From NCBI GenBank assembly GCA_910585765.1, contig CAJUES010000001.1, positions 67,610-131,609 on the forward strand: a DNA stretch of 64,000 nucleotides, written 5' to 3'. The notes under the pieces are model-generated. The model saw nothing but the letters and a program-made list of their open reading frames with translations, had not been told where the DNA came from and searched no databases. The stretch comes from an uncultured Lachnospiraceae bacterium (GTDB lineage Bacteria > Bacillota > Clostridia > Lachnospirales > Lachnospiraceae). Made by a program: the position numbers and the translations under genes. Positions 46,535 through 54,771 of the stretch are shown one piece after another; within the stretch, counting starts at the first letter, position 1; the number at the start of each line of letters is the position of its first letter.

Positions 46535-47142
46535 GCAGTTTTCAGATGATATACGGCGTTGCATGTATACTATTTATAACAGCATAGAAAGGCTCAACTG
46601 CCAGTTTCGGAAAGTGAAGAAGACAAAAAGTAATTCTCAAAAGAGCCTCATTGAAGTGTCTGATTTTTCTGATTTAATATAGATGATTATTAGTCATGTT
46701 TTCGCAGATGTGTATAATCTGCGAAACGATTTTAAATTATATCGTATTTACAATATTTATATCGGTATTAGTCTATCATGTTTTTACCCCATTTACAACT
46801 CTTTTTTCAAAATCAAATAAGAAATCGCATAGGGAATCATTTGAAAAATACTCTAAAAACACTGATTTTACTGGAAATTTCAACATAACTAAGTAACTTC
46901 TCATTTTTTATGGTAGGATTTGTGGTCAAATTTATCAGTAAAAAAATGAGCACTGCACCCTAAAAGTATGCCATTTTATAATTTATATGGTCAAATTTAT
47001 GGTCAGTGCAAATTCTTAACGCTTGATTTACCTGGGTTTGAATCACGTTTCGCAGATTATACACATCTGCGAAAAAATTTGTGGTATTCGTATTGAATAA
47101 AAAACGTAATGAATCAATGGGTTTATAAAAAAGGAAGAAGAG
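46535..47142. other. AT-rich gene-free stretch with inverted palindromic sites
   Basis: About 600 bp with no credible gene. It holds the two inverted 30-bp sites and, between them, near-direct repeats of TGGTCAAATTTAT (about 46923 and 46988). No consensus promoter was found inside, although a TATAAT-like box exists at about 46975. Confidence 0.6.
46699..47075. repeat. Pair of inverted 30-bp palindromic sites flanking 317 bp
   Basis: The 30-bp sequence at 46699-46728 is repeated exactly in reverse complement at 47046-47075. Each copy is itself a palindrome: arms TTTCGCAGAT and ATCTGCGAAA around an asymmetric 7-base centre (GTGTATA in the left copy). Ten-base arms around a directional core are the layout of tyrosine-recombinase crossover sites; opposite orientation would give inversion of the 317 bp between them. 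Alternatively they are ends of a small inserted element or paired operators. Confidence 0.7.
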
Positions 47143-48502
47143 ATGGGAGCAGCGTCCACAGAAAATACTGTGACAAAGACTGTCTGGCAGTATAGTGAGC
47201 CATTGCCGGAGGAGACAATGACGTTTTTAAAGGGCATTGCTGTTGACTGCTGCAAAGTTCGAAATTGCGTTTATGGCAAATATTCAGGGATCAGAAACTT
47301 AAACAACCTGACTCCGGTTTATAACATTTTGAATGAAATGCGTTACTGCGGATTGCGTGAACAGCTGAATCTTCCGGTTGTATACTATGAGCTCGCGATC
47401 ACGGATGCTGTCTCAAATATGAAAAGCAATTGGAGCAATGTCAAAAACAGAATTGGCGAATGCATTACTGCAAACGAAAATCTAAGTGATAAGGATAAGC
47501 TGTATCTCAGGACAGTGCTAAAGCTACATTTTAAACCATCAGGAGTACGAAATGCCAAAAAACGCTGCCGGACTGGATATTGATGAAAAGCGACTGAACA
47601 ATCTTCTGTGCCGTCTTACCAGAAGATACCTGACACAGCCCGGATCAGACAACACAGATTCCTTTCGCATCTCTCCAAATGGATATTCCTACAAAGACGG
47701 CGCGATGCGGATTGTGTGCAGGATTCCACGTAAAAGGATTTCTATTCCGCTTCGGGATAACCGTATGTTTGACAGGCAGATCCAGATCCTGATCCGGCAG
47801 GATGATGTTGCGCTTGCAGTGCCGATTAAGGCTAAGGTGAGAGTGCACCAGGACTATACAAACACAGTTTATATTTATATCGGAAGCCAGGATATGTTTA
47901 CACTGTCCAACGGACACATTTATGGTGCAGCGTTGGAGGAGCTAATCGATCCGGAAACAGAGCGGCTTGCAAAGAAAAACAGAGAGCGTCGCAGGATATA
48001 TACAGCTTACAACCAGAGCACAGAGGACGGGGATACCCAAAAGGTTCAGAATATCGAAACCAACAACTTCGGCAAACTCAAATACGACAGGCAGAAAGTG
48101 AAGGAAAGGGAGAAGACAAAAACCTATATCAATTCTGAAATCAACAGAATGATAGCCAATGAAAAGCCGGTCAAAATAGTGATCACAAAGCCGGTAACAA
48201 AGAATAAGACAAAGATTTACGCCAAGTCCGCAAACAGAAAAATGGCGCGGCGTTTCAGTAGTTATATCAGAGAACGGCTTGCATATAAATGTAAGGTTCA
48301 TTCCATAGAACTTGTGGAGATCAATTCCAAAGATACGGGGCAGAAATGTTCTGTATGCGGAGAAACAGGAAAAAGGCAGGGCAAAGAGTTTTTGTGTGAG
48401 AACTGTGGCAGGAATACTACAATTGCCCTGAACTCAGCAAAGAATATACAACAGAAATATTTGACGAAAAGTACGACGGAAAAAACGGATCAGCCTTGCT
48501 GA
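47143..48502 (+). pseudogene. TnpB-like protein, frameshifted, with apparently dead RuvC site
   Basis: The frame from 47143 (146 codons) holds the N-terminal part; the frame continuing to 48502 (316 codons from ATG 47552) holds the RuvC and zinc-finger half. The second frame is open back to about 47522 and continues the family sequence there, so one indel near 47520 splits a gene of about 450 codons. In the second half, the zinc finger is intact (C266, C269, C282, C285), but the three RuvC acids seem replaced: GIDLG aligns with YIYIG (Tyr109), IVIEDL with IVITKP (Thr212), and DLNAAxNI with ALNSAKNI (Ala292). It is thus a nuclease-dead TnpB relative. No TnpA transposase is adjacent. Confidence 0.75.
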
Positions 48503-48973
48503 TGGCAGTTCTGTGGAGACAGAATAGAATAAAGATCATTTGGTTAATCTGCAGGAACCTGAGAATGAATGATCGAGAGATGATTTTACCGCAAAACGGA
48601 TCACAGGGGAGTGCATTAACATAAATCCGGCAGTGCCGGATAGGAGTTGTGAAGAAACAGCATAAGAGATCAGACCATGTTGTTTCTTCACAGCTCCAAG
48701 AGCAAAAAGTCGGCATTAGCTAAACGGAAATGTCTGAGACAGACATTTTGTTTTCGGGTATGCCAGGACCGCGGCTTTATGCGGAGCGAAGTCAAATTGT
48801 ATGTGGTGCATACAATTGACAGACAGAGATGTCCTGATAATGCGTATGACAATAACAAAAAACGAATCAGCTCTAAGTCAGCAAAAGACGCAGACTAAGA
48901 CCTGCTAAGTTTTTAAGAGAATGCCAAAGAACGGCATTCTCCGTGAGAAATAGTATATTCGTTTTTTTGTGAG
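48503..48973 (+). other. Hairpin-rich non-coding stretch after the TnpB-like gene (guide RNA candidate)
   Basis: Four clear secondary structures follow the stop: ATCCGGCA/TGCCGGAT (48625-48641), a 17-bp stem GGAGTTGTGAAGAAACA with its partner at 48681-48697 (one G-U pair, 21-base loop), AAATGTCT/AGACATTT (48728-48748) and GAGAATGCC/GGCATTCTC near 48917-48942. TnpB guide RNAs are encoded at and beyond the gene's 3' end, so this is where a scaffold would lie. A 73-codon open frame at 48677 lacks a ribosome site and is not believed. Confidence 0.45.
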
Positions 48974-48994
48974 ATGAATGAATTGAGGAAGACT

Positions 48995-50365
48995 ATGAGA
49001 AAGGCACAAAAGCAGCAGGCGGAAGAACTGGTCAGGCAGATGGAAGAAGCGCATGACCAGATCAAAAAGTTCATAGAGCAGGGCAGCATTCCGTCAGCGC
49101 TGGAGCTTTTGGAGGAATGCCAGAACGGTGGGATTACAGTAGGCACCTTGATTGAAAACACAGAAGGAGAAGGACATCCGACCGTGTTACTTTTGGAAGA
49201 ATATTGTGAGGTGGCTTATCAGATTCATGAAGAATTGATTCAGAATAAAAATGTCAATACAAATAAAATCTATAAACTTTTGAGGCAGAAACTGATCAAA
49301 GCGGCAAACAGCCTGAAAAATAATATTACCGTTAAAAAGGAAGCAGTTTTTCTGCCATATAAAGCGAGTATGTGGGACAGCCTCGAGAGTGTGTGGAAAG
49401 CAGCTGACGAGGATGCGTATTGTGACGCATATGTCATTCCGATACCATATTATGATAAAAATCCGGATGGAAGCTTTCGGGAGATGCATTATGAAGCGGA
49501 CCAGTATCCGGATTATGTGCCGATTACGAGATATGATGAATTTGATTTTGCAAAACACAGACCAGATATGATCTATATCCATAACGGTTATGACAACTGG
49601 AATCTGGTCACAAGTGTGCATCCGGATTTCTTTTCAGGAAATTTGAAAAAGTACACGGAAAAGCTGATTTATATTCCGTATTTTGTGTTGGATGAGATCG
49701 AACCCGACAATGAGCAGGCTGTAGAGAGTATGAAACATTTCTGCTTCATGCCGGGCATTATCAATGCAGATCAAGTGATCGTACAGTCTGAGAATATGAA
49801 GAAGATTTATATCAGTGAGTATCTGAAAGCTGCAAAAGAGCGTGGATTGCAGGGAAAGCATTTGGATAGGGAGTATCTGGAACGGAAATTTTTAGGGCTG
49901 GGTTCACCGAAGTATGACAGAGTTCTTTCTATTAAAAAGGAGAATTTAGATATTCCACAGGAATGGCTGAAAGTGATTGAGAAGCCTAATGGAAGTTGGA
50001 AGAAGATTATTTTATACAATACTGGGATAGCGGCACTGCTTGCCCACAATGAAAAATGGGTGAACAAGATTGAGAATGTGCTGGAGACTTTTAGGGAAAA
50101 TCAGGATGAGGTTGCCTTGCTATGGCGTCCGCATCCATTGATTGAGAGTGCGATGAAGTCTATGCGGCCGGAAGTTTTGCAGAAATATGAGATGTTGAAA
50201 GAGACGTATCTTGCAGAAGGCTGGGGAATCTATGACGAGACAGCCGATGTGGACAGGGCTGTGGTGTTTAGTGATGCGTATTATGGAGATAGCAGTTCGG
50301 TGGTGCAGCTGTATAAGCAGACTAGGAAACCGATTATGATTCAGAATGTGGAGATTATGAATTAA
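48995..50365 (+). CDS. CDP-glycerol glycerophosphotransferase-like protein
   Basis: About 456 residues. An N-terminal helical, charged segment (to about 110) precedes a glycosyltransferase-B-like region: KKEAVFLPYKASMWDSLESV, IPYFVLDEI, NADQVIVQSENMKKIYI, FLGLGSPKYDRV, LLWRPHPLIES and FSDAYYGDSSSVVQLY. The last motifs match teichoic-acid-type glycerophosphotransferases, where His and the GDSSS loop contact the CDP donor. It probably transfers a phosphodiester-linked unit onto a surface glycan. Start 48995 has GAGGAAG upstream; 48974 is an alternative. First gene of the surface-glycan block. Confidence 0.7.
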   Translation: MRKAQKQQAEELVRQMEEAHDQIKKFIEQGSIPSALELLEECQNGGITVGTLIENTEGEGHPTVLLLEEYCEVAYQIHEELIQNKNVNTNKIYKLLRQKLIKAANSLKNNITVKKEAVFLPYKASMWDSLESVWKAADEDAYCDAYVIPIPYYDKNPDGSFREMHYEADQYPDYVPITRYDEFDFAKHRPDMIYIHNGYDNWNLVTSVHPDFFSGNLKKYTEKLIYIPYFVLDEIEPDNEQAVESMKHFCFMPGIINADQVIVQSENMKKIYISEYLKAAKERGLQGKHLDREYLERKFLGLGSPKYDRVLSIKKENLDIPQEWLKVIEKPNGSWKKIILYNTGIAALLAHNEKWVNKIENVLETFRENQDEVALLWRPHPLIESAMKSMRPEVLQKYEMLKETYLAEGWGIYDETADVDRAVVFSDAYYGDSSSVVQLYKQTRKPIMIQNVEIMN

Positions 50366-50401
50366 ACATTATGAGAAAAAGTAGAACAGCAGGATAATAG
50401 C

Positions 50402-50977
50402 ATGAATAATCAGTACATAAATGAGTTGATGAACACTTTGGAACAAACAAGGATCTATATGGAGAACGGCGAAGAGTCTGACTATGAGACAGGAATACAG
50501 GTATTAGTGGAATGTTTCACAAGACACAAAAAAGCGGATACACAGATCTTTTTCATAGGAAACGGTGGAAGTTCCGCAATTGCAAGTCATATGACTGCCG
50601 ATTTTATGAAAAACGGCGGTATGAAAACTTACAGCTTGTATGACAATGCAGTGACAACCTGTATGGGAAATGACTACGGGTATGAATATGTTTTCTCAAG
50701 GCCTCTGGAATTCCTAGGACAGGAAAATGACCTGCTGGTGGCAGTCAGCAGTTCCGGCAATTCACAGAATATTGTGAATGCCATCAATACAGCAAACACA
50801 AAGAATATGGAAACAATCACCTTTACGGGATTTAAGAAAGATAACCGATCAAAACAGCTGGGGACGGTCAATGTGTATGTACCGTCAGAAAAGTATGGAA
50901 TTGTAGAATCCATACACAATTTGATGTTACAGCAGATTGTTGATCTGATTATGGAGAGAGACGGGGTACGGCTGTAA
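50402..50977 (+). CDS. gmhA: SIS-domain isomerase, sedoheptulose-7-phosphate isomerase type
   Basis: 191 residues with a single SIS fold: FIGNGGSSAIASHMTADFMK, LLVAVSSSGNSQNIVNAINT and a C-terminal helix EKYGIVESIHNLMLQQIVDL. These match GmhA, which turns sedoheptulose-7-phosphate into D-glycero-heptose-7-phosphate, the first step of nucleotide-heptose synthesis. A nearby HldE-like protein supports that role. The symbol is by homology; another phosphosugar isomerase role is possible. Confidence 0.8.
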   Translation: MNNQYINELMNTLEQTRIYMENGEESDYETGIQVLVECFTRHKKADTQIFFIGNGGSSAIASHMTADFMKNGGMKTYSLYDNAVTTCMGNDYGYEYVFSRPLEFLGQENDLLVAVSSSGNSQNIVNAINTANTKNMETITFTGFKKDNRSKQLGTVNVYVPSEKYGIVESIHNLMLQQIVDLIMERDGVRL

Positions 50978-51101
50978 CATAGCATAGATTGTTGAAATGG
51001 TTATTTATTATATTTGATATATAGATATTAAAATAGAAATTTTTCTGGGAAATTGTGCTGACATTCCAATTGATGAGATGTTGGCAGTGCGGAGGTTGAA
51101 G

Positions 51102-52088
51102 ATGATTTCACTTGTAACGGGCGGCTGTGGCTTTATCGGATCGCATATGGTGGACAGGCTGTTGGCAGAAGGACACGAGGTAAGAGTGATCGATAACTGG
51201 ACAACAGGAAGACCTGAAAACCTTGACCATCAAAAGGATAATAAGGATCTGAAAATATATCATATGGATATCAGAAAGAAAGAGGAGATTGAGCCTGTCT
51301 TTCAGGACGTGGATTACATTTTCCACTTTGCCGCGCTTGCGGATATCGTACCGTCAATACAGCGGCCACATGACTATTATTCGTCTAATGTATTGGGAAC
51401 GTTTAACGTGGTGGAATGTGCTAAGAACGCCGGAATTAAAAAGCTTGTGTACGCAGCGTCTTCCTCCTGCTATGGCATGCCGGATGAATTTCCTACCAGG
51501 GAAACAGCTGAGATCAGACCACAGTATCCGTATGCTCTGACAAAACGGCTGGGAGAGGAGACTGTGCTCCATTGGGGACAGGTCTATGGGCTACCGGTGG
51601 TGACATTAAGACTTTTTAATGTATATGGCACGCGGTCAAGAACCTCTGGAACGTATGGAGCGGTATTCGGTGTATTTCTGGCGCAGAAACTTGCTGGAAA
51701 GCCTTTTACCGTTGTGGGTGACGGGAATCAGACGAGAGATTTTACCTATGTGACAGATATTGCAGATGCATTTTATACAGCGGCGGTGTCAGATGTGGTT
51801 CAGGACACATTTAATGTGGGAAGCGGCGGGACATATTCGGTAAACAGACTATGTGAACTGCTTGGTGGTGAGATGACACATATTCCAAAGCGGCCGGGCG
51901 AGCCGGACTGTACTTTTGCGGATACCACGAAGATCGAGAATATATTAGGCTGGAAAGCAAAAGTCACTTTTGAGGAAGGCGTGCAGAAGGTGCTCGATAA
52001 CATTGACTACTGGCGCAAGGCTCCAGTGTGGACACCGGACAGTATCGGTGCGGCGACGCAGGACTGGTTTAAATATCTGGGCAGTTAA
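51102..52088 (+). CDS. NAD-dependent nucleotide-sugar epimerase/dehydratase
   Basis: 328 residues, short-chain dehydrogenase fold. NAD-binding GGCGFIGSHMVDRLL at the N-terminus, AALADIVPSI, AASSSCYGMPDE, catalytic Tyr/Lys in YPYALTKRLGEE and the sugar-binding RLFNVYGTRSR. Closest in pattern to UDP-glucose 4-epimerase-like proteins; within this cluster it may act on an activated heptose or hexose. Start 51102 is chosen for GGAGG six bases upstream; the longer frame from 51078 lacks such a site. Confidence 0.85.
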   Translation: MISLVTGGCGFIGSHMVDRLLAEGHEVRVIDNWTTGRPENLDHQKDNKDLKIYHMDIRKKEEIEPVFQDVDYIFHFAALADIVPSIQRPHDYYSSNVLGTFNVVECAKNAGIKKLVYAASSSCYGMPDEFPTRETAEIRPQYPYALTKRLGEETVLHWGQVYGLPVVTLRLFNVYGTRSRTSGTYGAVFGVFLAQKLAGKPFTVVGDGNQTRDFTYVTDIADAFYTAAVSDVVQDTFNVGSGGTYSVNRLCELLGGEMTHIPKRPGEPDCTFADTTKIENILGWKAKVTFEEGVQKVLDNIDYWRKAPVWTPDSIGAATQDWFKYLGS

Positions 52089-52179
52089 CTGTCTGAATGA
52101 AGGACAGCTTTCTGGATGAAAGGCTGTTGCAAAAATAGGATAGATTAATTGAAACTGGCAAAGGAAACTGGCTTGGATC

Positions 52180-53802
52180 ATGGAAAAGATAGTAGACAAG
52201 ATCACATTCAGGGAAGAAACAAGACCAAAACTGAAAAAAGAGGGAAAGACCATAGCGCTCTGTCATGGTGTGTTTGACCTGGTGCACCCGGGACACATCA
52301 TACACCTGCAGCAGGCAAAGCAGATGGCGGATATCTTAGTAGTGTCCGTCACTGCGGCAGAGTTTGTGCGCAAGGGACCGGGGAGACCGTATTTTAATGA
52401 TGAGATGCGGCTCAAAGTACTGGAAGCGCTGGAGTGCGTGGATTATGTGATGCTCTCGGAAGGGTACACAGTTGATGACATCGTGGAGAGTGTGGAGCCT
52501 GATCTGTATATAAAAGGCGAGGAGTACGCGAACGAGAGCGAAGATATCACAGGAAAGATGACCGCCGAGCGGGAGCTGGTGGTGGAGCATGGCGGAAAGG
52601 TGGCATACACCATAGGAGAGGTGTTCAGTTCCACGAAACTGATCAATACAGCGCTTTCGGGACTGCCGGAAGATGTGATCCGGTACATGGAAGGATTTAT
52701 CACAAAGTATTCCATGGAGGATATCAAAAAGTATGTCGAGAAAGCAGAGAAGCTCAGAGTGCTCGTTGTGGGAGATGTGATCATTGACAGATATACATAC
52801 TGCATCGTGCATGGACTGATGAGCAAGGATACAGGATATTCGTCGGGACTTGAATACTCAGAACAATATCTGGGCGGAGCTGTTGCAGTCGCCAGACATT
52901 TGAGCAGTTTTACCGAAAATGTGACACTCATGTCAATTGTTGGCAATGAGGAAGACATACGGCTTCAGTTTTTGGATGAGATCGCAGATAAGATGCGGTT
53001 AAAGCTTACCTACAGTGCAAGTTTTCCTACGATTGTAAAGCATCGGTATCTCACCAGAAATGCCAAGAGAGAAGAATACAGGAAAATATTTTCCATTAAT
53101 AATATTCCGGATCCAATGGTGTATGAGGAAGAAGTACGGGAAGAGTTTTATAGAGGACTTGCAGAAAAAATAGATGATTTTGATGTCGTATTTCTCTGTG
53201 ATTTCGGTCATGGACTCATAGATGAAAAGGTAAAAGATCTCATACAGGAAAAGGCAAAATATTTAGTGCTGAACTGCCAGACGAATTCAACCAATTACGG
53301 AATGAACATTATCACAAAGTATGGCAGGGCAGATGCTTTTACACTGGATCAGAAAGAATTGAAACTTGCGTATCCGATGGATATGGCAGACGAGCATACC
53401 GCGCTGGCAAAGTTAAGTTTGCACCTTGGGTGCGGCGGATGGCTTACAAGAGGAGCAGAAGGCGCGTATGGAATAGAAGGACAGAAAATTCCGGAAGGTC
53501 AAAACGTTCAGAAATGTCAGGATAGATACGAATGCCGGAACATAGATGAGAGTCTACACATATGTGAATATTCGTATATTCATGAATGCCCTGCATTCAC
53601 ACTGACCGTAAAAGATACTGTGGGGGCAGGAGATGCGTTCTATTCCATTGCAGGGTTGTATGCGGCAGCAGGAGCGTCGATCGAGCTTGGCACATTTATG
53701 GGAAATATCGCAGGAGCGCTCGGGGCGAATATTGTAGGCAATAAGGAAGCAGTGGAGAAGGTCAATGTGCTGAAATATGCGGGGACACTGCTTAATATAT
53801 AG
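52180..53802 (+). CDS. Bifunctional HldE-like protein: nucleotidyltransferase + PfkB sugar kinase
   Basis: 540 residues. The N-terminal cytidylyltransferase-fold domain has CHGVFDLVHPGH (HxGH at 36-39) and YIKGEEY; from about residue 190 a PfkB/ribokinase-type kinase follows (VVGDVIIDRY, YLGGAVAVARHL, catalytic KDTVGAGDAF near residue 485). E. coli HldE has the kinase first, so the order is swapped. It should phosphorylate heptose-7-phosphate at C1 and transfer a nucleotide to it. About residues 440-470 hold an insert rich in Cys/Gln/Glu before the GAGD motif. Works with the isomerase and epimerase just upstream. Confidence 0.85.
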   Translation: MEKIVDKITFREETRPKLKKEGKTIALCHGVFDLVHPGHIIHLQQAKQMADILVVSVTAAEFVRKGPGRPYFNDEMRLKVLEALECVDYVMLSEGYTVDDIVESVEPDLYIKGEEYANESEDITGKMTAERELVVEHGGKVAYTIGEVFSSTKLINTALSGLPEDVIRYMEGFITKYSMEDIKKYVEKAEKLRVLVVGDVIIDRYTYCIVHGLMSKDTGYSSGLEYSEQYLGGAVAVARHLSSFTENVTLMSIVGNEEDIRLQFLDEIADKMRLKLTYSASFPTIVKHRYLTRNAKREEYRKIFSINNIPDPMVYEEEVREEFYRGLAEKIDDFDVVFLCDFGHGLIDEKVKDLIQEKAKYLVLNCQTNSTNYGMNIITKYGRADAFTLDQKELKLAYPMDMADEHTALAKLSLHLGCGGWLTRGAEGAYGIEGQKIPEGQNVQKCQDRYECRNIDESLHICEYSYIHECPAFTLTVKDTVGAGDAFYSIAGLYAAAGASIELGTFMGNIAGALGANIVGNKEAVEKVNVLKYAGTLLNI

Positions 53803-53864
53803 ATTGGAAGTATATTGAACCTTGACAATTTCATATTTTACATCGGAAAGTTTATCGCCATTTC

Positions 53865-53893
53865 TTTACATTAGACAGATACAATGTTAAGAT
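53865..53893 (+). promoter_or_regulatory. Promoter of cassette 1
   Basis: TTTACA (53865-53870), 17-bp spacer, TAAGAT (53888-53893), located inside the inverted repeats and about 50 bp before the partner gene. Confidence 0.6.
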
Positions 53894-53940
53894 AAACATA
53901 GGAAGTAAAAAGTCGGTGTATGAAAAGGCATGGTGATATT

Positions 53941-54198
53941 ATGTTAAAAATGTTGAATCAGACAGATATAAAGTCGTTTAACAGTGTCAAAAAGGAATAT
54001 CCGTACAGCAGGATTTTGATAAAGATCAATACATTAGATGACTATGAGGGGCAGATATTGGCAGTTAGTGATTCCGCAGAGTCAGATGATGACTTGTGTG
54101 AGAAATTACATGAATTTTTGGACAACGATATCTTGTGCATTATAGTAGGAAGTTATGTTCAGGGAGGAAGCCAGAATGTTATATACAGTGTCAGATGA
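53941..54198 (+). CDS. Small partner protein of retropepsin cassette 1
   Basis: 85 residues, no recognised domain, no signal peptide. It is related to the product of 56054-56296: both have an ILAVSDSAES / YCVSTSDESY segment, an acidic helical stretch and a C-terminal GSY-x2-GG motif. Start 53941 (ATG TTA AAA ATG) is chosen because it lines up with the second copy; 53920 is an in-frame alternative. Its last 23 bases overlap the protease gene, which indicates coupled translation. A regulator, substrate or inhibitor of the protease is conceivable, but function is unknown. Confidence 0.7.
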   Translation: MLKMLNQTDIKSFNSVKKEYPYSRILIKINTLDDYEGQILAVSDSAESDDDLCEKLHEFLDNDILCIIVGSYVQGGSQNVIYSVR

Positions 54199-54637
54199 TG
54201 GTATCTATACTGCTAACTGCGAGCTGTACATTCTTGATAAAAGGAATGCTGCAATGCATTTCATCGTTGACACTGGAGCAAGTATAACATGCTGCAGGGC
54301 AAAGGAACTCGGCGTAAATCTTAGTGAAGATGATTTTATAGCAAATAAGTCAAATACAAGGTATATAAATGGAGTCTTAAAAGAGAAGAAAAGTAAGAAA
54401 GATACCGATGAGTATAGTATTTTGTTTTATGAAGTGAAACTGCAAAAATTGAAAATCGGAACTTCCATTATCTTGGAAAATGTATCTGTATGGGTAACTT
54501 TTGATAGCAGATTCTATACCTGTCTTTTGGGACAGGATATATTAGATCAGTTGTATTATTTGCATTTAAGGAATACAAAAGAACTGTTAATATCAGATAA
54601 TGTTGCTGATTTGAAACAGTATATAAATAGTGTGTAG
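54176..54637 (+). CDS. Retropepsin-like aspartic protease 1
   Basis: 153 residues. The clan AA hallmark FIVDTGAS (active-site Asp) lies about 30 residues in, and the second conserved element LLGQDILDQL about 110 residues in, with beta-strands between: the single-domain layout of retroviral-type proteases, which work as dimers. No signal peptide or membrane segment, so it should act in the cytoplasm. Start 54176 has GGGAGGAA just upstream, inside the overlapping partner gene. Natural substrate unknown. It is followed by a terminator. Confidence 0.8.
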   Translation: MLYTVSDDGIYTANCELYILDKRNAAMHFIVDTGASITCCRAKELGVNLSEDDFIANKSNTRYINGVLKEKKSKKDTDEYSILFYEVKLQKLKIGTSIILENVSVWVTFDSRFYTCLLGQDILDQLYYLHLRNTKELLISDNVADLKQYINSV

Positions 54638-54667
54638 TTACAAAAAATAAATTTTTTATAAGCTACT

Positions 54668-54720
54668 GATGTAAAATATGAAATTGTCAAAAACAATGAA
54701 AATATTTTGCATCTTTTTTT
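54668..54720 (+). terminator. Terminator of cassette 1, built from the right inverted repeat
   Basis: GATGTAAAATAT (54668-54679) pairs with ATATTTTGCATC (54702-54713), with an inner ATTGT/ACAAT pair, followed by TTTTTTT to 54720. The left arm and loop are exactly the right 23-bp inverted repeat of the cassette. Confidence 0.85.
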
Positions 54721-54771
54721 ATGTTTTGGATGCAGAGATTTGAAAGAAAGCAAGGAAAGGAACAGGCGGGA

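Larger units (their letters stand above)
53822..54690. repeat. Cassette 1 bounded by 23-bp inverted repeats
   Basis: The 23-bp sequence beginning TTGACAATTTCA and ending TTTTACATC at 53822-53844 recurs exactly in reverse complement at 54668-54690. Between them lie one promoter and the partner-protein/retropepsin gene pair. The same repeats in the same arrangement bound a second, diverged cassette at 55858-56904. Confidence 0.85.

Noticed and set aside
46377..46896. Short plus-strand frames (101 and 66 codons) after the ATPase operon
   Set aside because: They span a terminator or begin inside a palindromic site and have no ribosome site.
48677..48898. 73-codon frame after the TnpB-like gene
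   Set aside because: It starts inside the right half of a 17-bp hairpin, lacks a ribosome site and has no recognisable features.
54668..54720. Promoter using the TTGACA of the 23-bp repeats as a -35 box
   Set aside because: No -10 box lies 16-18 bp downstream of any copy; separate promoters with proper spacing exist inside the cassettes.
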